The position numbers and the translations under genes are program-made. DNA of 10,865 nucleotides. Source: Alphaproteobacteria bacterium. Lineage in GTDB: Bacteria; Pseudomonadota; Alphaproteobacteria; Micavibrionales; SZUA-601. Below, piece after piece: positions 7,977-10,865 of the stretch. The stretch's first letter is position 1; every line of letters begins with the position of its first letter. The stretch spans positions 1 to 10,865 of the forward strand of contig QKJH01000172.1 in assembly GCA_003250865.1 (NCBI GenBank). Direction: 5' to 3'. The notes under the pieces were generated by a model. The model was not told the DNA's origin and made no database searches. It saw nothing but the letters and a program-made list of their open reading frames with translations.

Positions 7977-8852
7977 CTACTTTCTATAGGGGGTGTTCAC
8001 ATAGTAGTAGCTGTTCGGGTACAATTCCCATTTTTTGACGGTCTTTTCAATAAAGCGGCTATTGACCAGCTCGCGAATGACCACGTCAAACATTTCTTTC
8101 AGCTCTTGCTCACCTTTGGCATAGACCATGGTAAAAGGAAAAACACGAACAGGATTATCGGGAACGATATTTTTCAGTGCACCGGGATGCGAGGCCATAA
8201 ACTGGTTGGCAGCATTCAAATCGGCAAATACAATATCGGCTTTTCTATCCTGCACATTCATGAATACCTGATTGTATTCGGTATTGTTCGGAATGGAAAA
8301 ATGCGCCGCGTCCGGAAAATCCTCGTTGGCTATCATTTCGGTAACATCGCCGTCCATGGTGGCAATTTTGATATCAGGGTCATTGATGCGTTCAAGATTA
8401 TCGGCAGAAAACCGCATATCATCAGCGCGCACAAAAATGCCGATACCGCTGAACAACATGTCCATGGAAAACTCCGCCTCACGGGCACGTGCCGAAGCCA
8501 TCCATAACGGTGTGCAGGCGGCATCGTACCGTCCGGCTTTCAGTCCCTCGACCATATTGCCAAAGGTTGCTTCTTCTGCCCACTCGATATTCAGAGAGAG
8601 CCTTTTGGCAATCTCGTTCATGATATCGATGGTAAAGCCTGACAATTCGCCTGTTTGTGCATCCATCTGACTGGCAGGTTTATACAGGTAATACCCGCAG
8701 CGGATGGTGCCCGTTCGCAGGATGCGGTCATAGGTGCTTTCCTTGGCCTCCGCTTTCGTTTCAACCACACCCGAGGACGGCATCAACCGTATCATGCCGA
8801 TGGAAATGGTCAGCGAGATGAAAATAACGATTAAAACATGTGAGGCTTTCAT
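7977..8852 (-). CDS. Family 3 extracellular solute-binding protein (amino-acid type)
   Basis: A 291-residue periplasmic binding protein of the SBP_bac_3 type. The first about 24 residues form a hydrophobic segment after MKASH (LIVIFISLTISIGMIRLM); there is no lipobox Cys, so it is a signal peptide or an uncleaved anchor. The mature part starts DRILRTGTIRCGYYLYKP (42-59) and continues with GELSGFTIDIMNEIAKRL (68-85) and MVEGLKAGRYDAA (100-112). R122, six residues before FS at 128-129, and D211 in IVFADLNAA sit where this family binds the alpha-carboxyl and alpha-amino groups of an amino acid, so an amino-acid-like ligand is likely. No permease or ATPase gene is adjacent. The frame extends to 8963, but ATG 8852 has a good ribosome binding site and starts the signal sequence. 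Its place between bamD and recN is unusual. Confidence 0.88.
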   Translation of the reverse strand: MKASHVLIVIFISLTISIGMIRLMPSSGVVETKAEAKESTYDRILRTGTIRCGYYLYKPASQMDAQTGELSGFTIDIMNEIAKRLSLNIEWAEEATFGNMVEGLKAGRYDAACTPLWMASARAREAEFSMDMLFSGIGIFVRADDMRFSADNLERINDPDIKIATMDGDVTEMIANEDFPDAAHFSIPNNTEYNQVFMNVQDRKADIVFADLNAANQFMASHPGALKNIVPDNPVRVFPFTMVYAKGEQELKEMFDVVIRELVNSRFIEKTVKKWELYPNSYYYVNTPYRK

Positions 8853-8859
8853 GGTGTTT

Positions 8860-8865
8860 CTCCTT
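8860..8865 (-). promoter_or_regulatory. Ribosome binding site of the solute-binding protein gene
   Basis: On the - strand AAGGAG lies 7 nt before ATG 8852. It decides the start: the upstream part of the open frame overlaps bamD and precedes the hydrophobic signal sequence, so it is not part of the protein. Confidence 0.75.
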
Positions 8866-8869
8866 ATGT

Positions 8870-9700
8870 TCAGAACCAACCGAACCAGCCACCATCGCCG
8901 TCCGTCGGCACAATCATATCCGTTTCTTTGCCGCCCAAAAGAACATAGGTGCGGTGGTACCATTCGGACGACGGATAGTTATAGCCTAAAACCGCGCCGA
9001 TACGTTTGGCCTCACCCGTCAACCCCAAAGCCATATAAGCCTCGACCATGCGGTGAAGCGCCTCGGCAACCTGTGTGGTGGTTTGGTAGTCATCCACTAC
9101 GGTTTTGAAACGGTTGATAGCCGCATTATATTCACGGCGGCTAAGGTAGTAGCGGCCAACTTCCATTTCCTTGCCGGCCAAATGGTCACGCGTCAAATCC
9201 AGCTTTAGCTGGGCATCACGTGCATAACGGCTATCCGGAAAACGGCGCACCACTTCGGACAGGGATTTCATGGCGTTTTGTGTCATGTCCTGATCGCGCC
9301 CGACATCGGTAATCTGTTCGTAATAACACAAGCCCTTCAGATAATAGGCATAGGGCGTATCCTTGTGTCCCGGGTGCAATTCGATAAACCGGTCAAGTGC
9401 CAAAACAGCCTCGTCATATTTCATGGCTTTGTACTGGGTATAGCCGGACATCAGCATGGCGCGCGTTGCCCATTCAGAATAGGGATAGAGCCGCTCGACC
9501 TCGTCAAAACTGTCGGCAGCGGTTTTATATTGCCTGCTTTCCAGTGCATCATGCGCCTTGTTATACAACTCCTCAACCGCCGGGTCTGACGTTTCCAGCA
9601 ACGCCTCTTTTTCGGCATCGCTTTTATCCGAAGCACAGCCTGCCAATGCCAGAACCGTGGCTGTTACCATTACCCCATACGCAAACCGTTTTATTATCAT
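8870..9700 (-). CDS. bamD: BamD (ComL), outer-membrane protein assembly lipoprotein
   Basis: BamD is an essential lipoprotein of the BAM complex that inserts beta-barrel proteins into the outer membrane. The 276-residue precursor has a signal peptide with lipobox LAGC at 19-22, so C22 is lipidated and the protein sits on the periplasmic side of the outer membrane. A chain of TPR-like repeats follows: AVEELYNKAHDALESRQYKT, then AADSFDEVERLYPYSEWATRA, DEAVLALDRFIELHPGH, KSLSEVVRRFPDSRYA, YLSRREYNAAINRFKTVVDDY and EALHRMVEAYMALGL. The repeats FDEVERLYPYSEWA and VVRRFPDSRYA are characteristic of BamD. The C-terminus ends in an aromatic/Gly run (GGWFGWF). ATG 9700 has AAGGA 5 nt upstream. It probably has its own promoter downstream of the lpxC terminator and heads a bamD-SBP-recN unit. 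Confidence 0.95.
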   Translation of the reverse strand: MIIKRFAYGVMVTATVLALAGCASDKSDAEKEALLETSDPAVEELYNKAHDALESRQYKTAADSFDEVERLYPYSEWATRAMLMSGYTQYKAMKYDEAVLALDRFIELHPGHKDTPYAYYLKGLCYYEQITDVGRDQDMTQNAMKSLSEVVRRFPDSRYARDAQLKLDLTRDHLAGKEMEVGRYYLSRREYNAAINRFKTVVDDYQTTTQVAEALHRMVEAYMALGLTGEAKRIGAVLGYNYPSSEWYHRTYVLLGGKETDMIVPTDGDGGWFGWF

Positions 9701-9705
9701 GTCAG

Positions 9706-9710
9706 TCCTT
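9706..9710 (-). promoter_or_regulatory. Ribosome binding site of bamD
   Basis: AAGGA on the - strand, 5 nt before ATG 9700, consistent with the start that begins the lipoprotein signal peptide. Confidence 0.6.
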
Positions 9711-9737
9711 TATTCCTATGCGTGATTTATGGGTTAT

Positions 9738-9766
9738 AATCTATCGCCTTACGCCTACAGTGACAA
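9738..9766 (-). promoter_or_regulatory. Predicted sigma-70-type promoter of bamD
   Basis: On the - strand TTGTCA (9766-9761, one mismatch to TTGACA) is followed after 17 nt by TAGATT (9743-9738, four of six matches to TATAAT). This would start transcription roughly 30 nt before the bamD ATG. It lies between the lpxC terminator and bamD, where a promoter is needed. The prediction is by eye. Confidence 0.45.
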
Positions 9767-9795
9767 GGGGAAAACAATTTACAGCCATAAACAAA

Positions 9796-9818
9796 ACCCC
9801 ATACGGGAGGTACGGGGT
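9796..9818 (-). terminator. Rho-independent terminator after lpxC
   Basis: Two 9-nt arms (9796-9804 and 9810-9818) flank a 5-nt loop. Read in the lpxC direction the RNA stem is fully paired with one G-U wobble (ACCCCGUAC / GUAUGGGGU) and is followed by UUUUGUUUAU. It starts 23 bp after the lpxC stop. In the opposite direction the same stem has one A-C mismatch but a longer T tract (9820-9827 and beyond), so it may also stop + strand transcripts. It separates lpxC from bamD. Confidence 0.82.
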
Positions 9819-9841
9819 CTTTTTTTTATTTTTCAATTCAA

Positions 9842-10699
9842 TTAAAGCGTGACAATCTCGAACGCATCGGGGTTGGCATACAAGGCGCGTACCAGCATGT
9901 TGTTAATGGCGTGACCAGCCTTAATCCCGTGATAGTGGCCGATAATCGGCATACCTGCCAGATAGGTATCCCCAATGGCATCCAGAATTTTATGACGAAC
10001 GAACTCATCCGAAAAACGCAAGCCGTCTTTGTTCAAAATTGTATCCTTGTCAATCACGATGGCATTGTCCAATGAACCGCCACGTGCCAAACCGACCGAA
10101 CGTAAGTATTCGACCTCGTGCGCAAAACCGAATGTACGGGCACGGGAAATGTCACTGCGGAAATTGCCGTTAACCAGTGTAACGCCGCGTGTCTGTTTAC
10201 CGATAGCAGCCGAATCAAATTCGATGTCAAAGCTGTAATTCGTAACCGATGCGGGTTCAAACGTTGCTTCTTTATCGCCTTCGCGGTAGGTTACCGGCTG
10301 TTTGATACGGATATAGCGGCGCAGTACATCTTGTTCGGCCGTTCCAACACAATCAATCATAAACATGAAATGATCCGAGCTGCCGTCCATAATCGGCACT
10401 TCGGAACCGTTCAATTCAACCACCACGTTATCGATTTTTGCAGCCGACAGCGCCGCCATCAAATGTTCAATCGTGCCAACCGAGACACCATCCGCATTGG
10501 CAATCAGCGTACACAGTTTGGTATCCGAAACGGCATCATATTTTGCCGGGATAATATTGTTTTTGTCCGTTACATCCACCCGTTTGAAAACAATACCCGT
10601 ATCGGCATCGGCCGGAACCAATGTCATTTTAACGGATTGCCCCGAGTGCAACCCTACTCCGACACAGCTTATCGCTTTATTTAACGTTCTTTGTTTCAT
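9842..10699 (-). CDS. lpxC: LpxC, UDP-3-O-acyl-N-acetylglucosamine deacetylase
   Basis: LpxC is the cytosolic zinc deacetylase that commits UDP-GlcNAc to lipid A synthesis. The product has 285 residues, slightly shorter than the roughly 300 of E. coli, ending soon after the last catalytic motif. It starts MKQRTLNKAISCVGVGLHSG, the standard family N-terminus, so ATG 10699 is secure. E78 and H79 lie in GTIEHLMAAL; VPIMDGSSDHF is at 101-111; FVRHKILDAIGD at 233-244 supplies H236 and D240, which with H79 make the zinc site; H263 in GHYHGIKAGHAINN is the catalytic His. All expected catalytic residues are present. No clear Shine-Dalgarno precedes it; the leader is A-rich. It is transcribed from its own promoter and ends at a hairpin terminator, so it looks monocistronic. 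Confidence 0.98.
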   Translation of the reverse strand: MKQRTLNKAISCVGVGLHSGQSVKMTLVPADADTGIVFKRVDVTDKNNIIPAKYDAVSDTKLCTLIANADGVSVGTIEHLMAALSAAKIDNVVVELNGSEVPIMDGSSDHFMFMIDCVGTAEQDVLRRYIRIKQPVTYREGDKEATFEPASVTNYSFDIEFDSAAIGKQTRGVTLVNGNFRSDISRARTFGFAHEVEYLRSVGLARGGSLDNAIVIDKDTILNKDGLRFSDEFVRHKILDAIGDTYLAGMPIIGHYHGIKAGHAINNMLVRALYANPDAFEIVTL

Positions 10700-10709
10700 T
10701 TTATTAGTG

Positions 10710-10723
10710 ACTTTTTACTTTTT
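10710..10723. repeat. Tandem 7-bp repeat in the lpxC leader
   Basis: ACTTTTT occurs twice in tandem on the + strand; in the lpxC message this reads AAAAAGU twice, ending 10 nt before the ATG. It occupies the place of the missing Shine-Dalgarno sequence. It may simply be low-complexity AT-rich DNA. Confidence 0.4.
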
Positions 10724-10752
10724 GGTGGTTGTATTTTATGGACTTTTCTCTA

Positions 10753-10787
10753 TTGTCCTTTATATAGGAAACACGGTACAAGGACAA
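10753..10787. repeat. 8-bp perfect inverted repeat over the lpxC promoter
   Basis: TTGTCCTT at 10753-10760 and AAGGACAA at 10780-10787 are perfect inverted copies with a 19-nt spacer. The right copy holds the predicted -35 box and the left copy begins at the end of the predicted -10 box. It could be an operator or a weak hairpin; no T tract follows, so it is not a good terminator. A chance match of this size in such a region is possible. Confidence 0.4.
10759..10787 (-). promoter_or_regulatory. Predicted sigma-70-type promoter of lpxC
   Basis: On the - strand TTGTCC (10787-10782) and TATAAA (10764-10759) are separated by exactly 17 nt, a good match to the consensus. Transcription would begin near 10752, giving a leader of about 50 nt before the lpxC ATG. 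The surrounding 100 bp is AT-rich. An 8-bp inverted repeat overlaps these elements and is listed separately. Confidence 0.5.
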
Positions 10788-10808
10788 ATAACGGTTTGTG
10801 ACGAATTA

Positions 10809-10865
10809 TTACAAGCGATATAACGTCAAACCCGTGATAAACCCTTCGCCCGTTTGCGTATCATA
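10809..10865 (-). CDS. Possible 3' end of a gene upstream of lpxC
   Basis: In one - strand frame the window edge is open and ends YDTQTGEGFITGLTLYRL then TAA, 18 residues. This is too short to identify and could be chance; another - strand frame is also open for 12 codons from the edge. It does not show the conserved C-terminal peptide of FtsZ (DIPAFLR-like), although ftsZ is the gene one might expect upstream of lpxC. The stop is about 110 bp before the lpxC ATG. Confidence 0.2.
   Translation of the reverse strand, partial: YDTQTGEGFITGLTLYRL

Noticed and set aside
8853..8963. Upstream extension of the solute-binding protein frame to 8963
   Set aside because: It overlaps the 3' end of bamD and would bury the signal sequence; ATG 8852 has a clear AAGGAG.
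9397..9852. 151-codon + strand frame opposite bamD that runs through the intergenic region
   Set aside because: The protein has no recognisable features, runs through the terminator hairpin and is a shadow of bamD.
10473..10823. 116-codon + strand frame leaving the lpxC region with a hydrophobic tail
   Set aside because: The hydrophobic part comes from the T-rich lpxC leader; the rest is antisense to lpxC. No ribosome binding site was seen.
1..10865. Mobile elements, CRISPR arrays, tRNA/rRNA genes, toxin-antitoxin or defence genes
   Set aside because: No repeat arrays, transposase or RNA gene patterns were seen; nearly all of the window is covered by core genes and no gap exceeds about 150 bp.

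Overview
The window is a compact piece of bacterial chromosome that encodes cell division, peptidoglycan precursor synthesis and outer-membrane assembly. The gene set and order (ftsW, murG, murB, ddl, ftsQ, ftsA, then lpxC, bamD, recN) match the division and cell wall (dcw) cluster of Alphaproteobacteria. lpxC and bamD show a diderm with lipid A. Base composition looks balanced rather than GC-rich, so this would be a lower-GC alphaproteobacterium. I cannot place it further, and this rests on gene order and motifs read by eye, not on a database search.

The left part (1-6279, + strand) is a tightly packed run: ftsW (3' end only), murG, murB, a GNAT acetyltransferase, ddl, ftsQ and ftsA. Several junctions overlap: 1 nt for ftsW/murG, 4 nt for GNAT/ddl and 8 nt for ddl/ftsQ. 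No terminator was seen within the run, so it probably forms one transcript. The products cover the lipid II glycosyltransferase (MurG), UDP-MurNAc formation (MurB), the D-Ala-D-Ala dipeptide (Ddl), the septal polymerase (FtsW), the divisome connector (FtsQ) and the membrane anchor of the Z-ring (FtsA).

The right part (6282-10699, - strand) holds, in its own reading direction, lpxC, bamD, a solute-binding protein and recN. A hairpin terminator follows lpxC, and promoter-like elements precede both lpxC and bamD. bamD, the binding protein and recN are spaced closely enough to be one unit. The two halves converge tail to tail with only 2 bp between ftsA and recN.

No mobile element, CRISPR array, RNA gene or toxin/defence system was seen. 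What stands out is the layout. murC is missing between murG and murB. ftsZ is missing after ftsA. The lpxC-bamD-recN block is inverted relative to the usual alphaproteobacterial order. Two genes foreign to the standard cluster, the GNAT enzyme and the binding protein, are inserted. I did not find a clearly new system; the candidates offered are these context anomalies.
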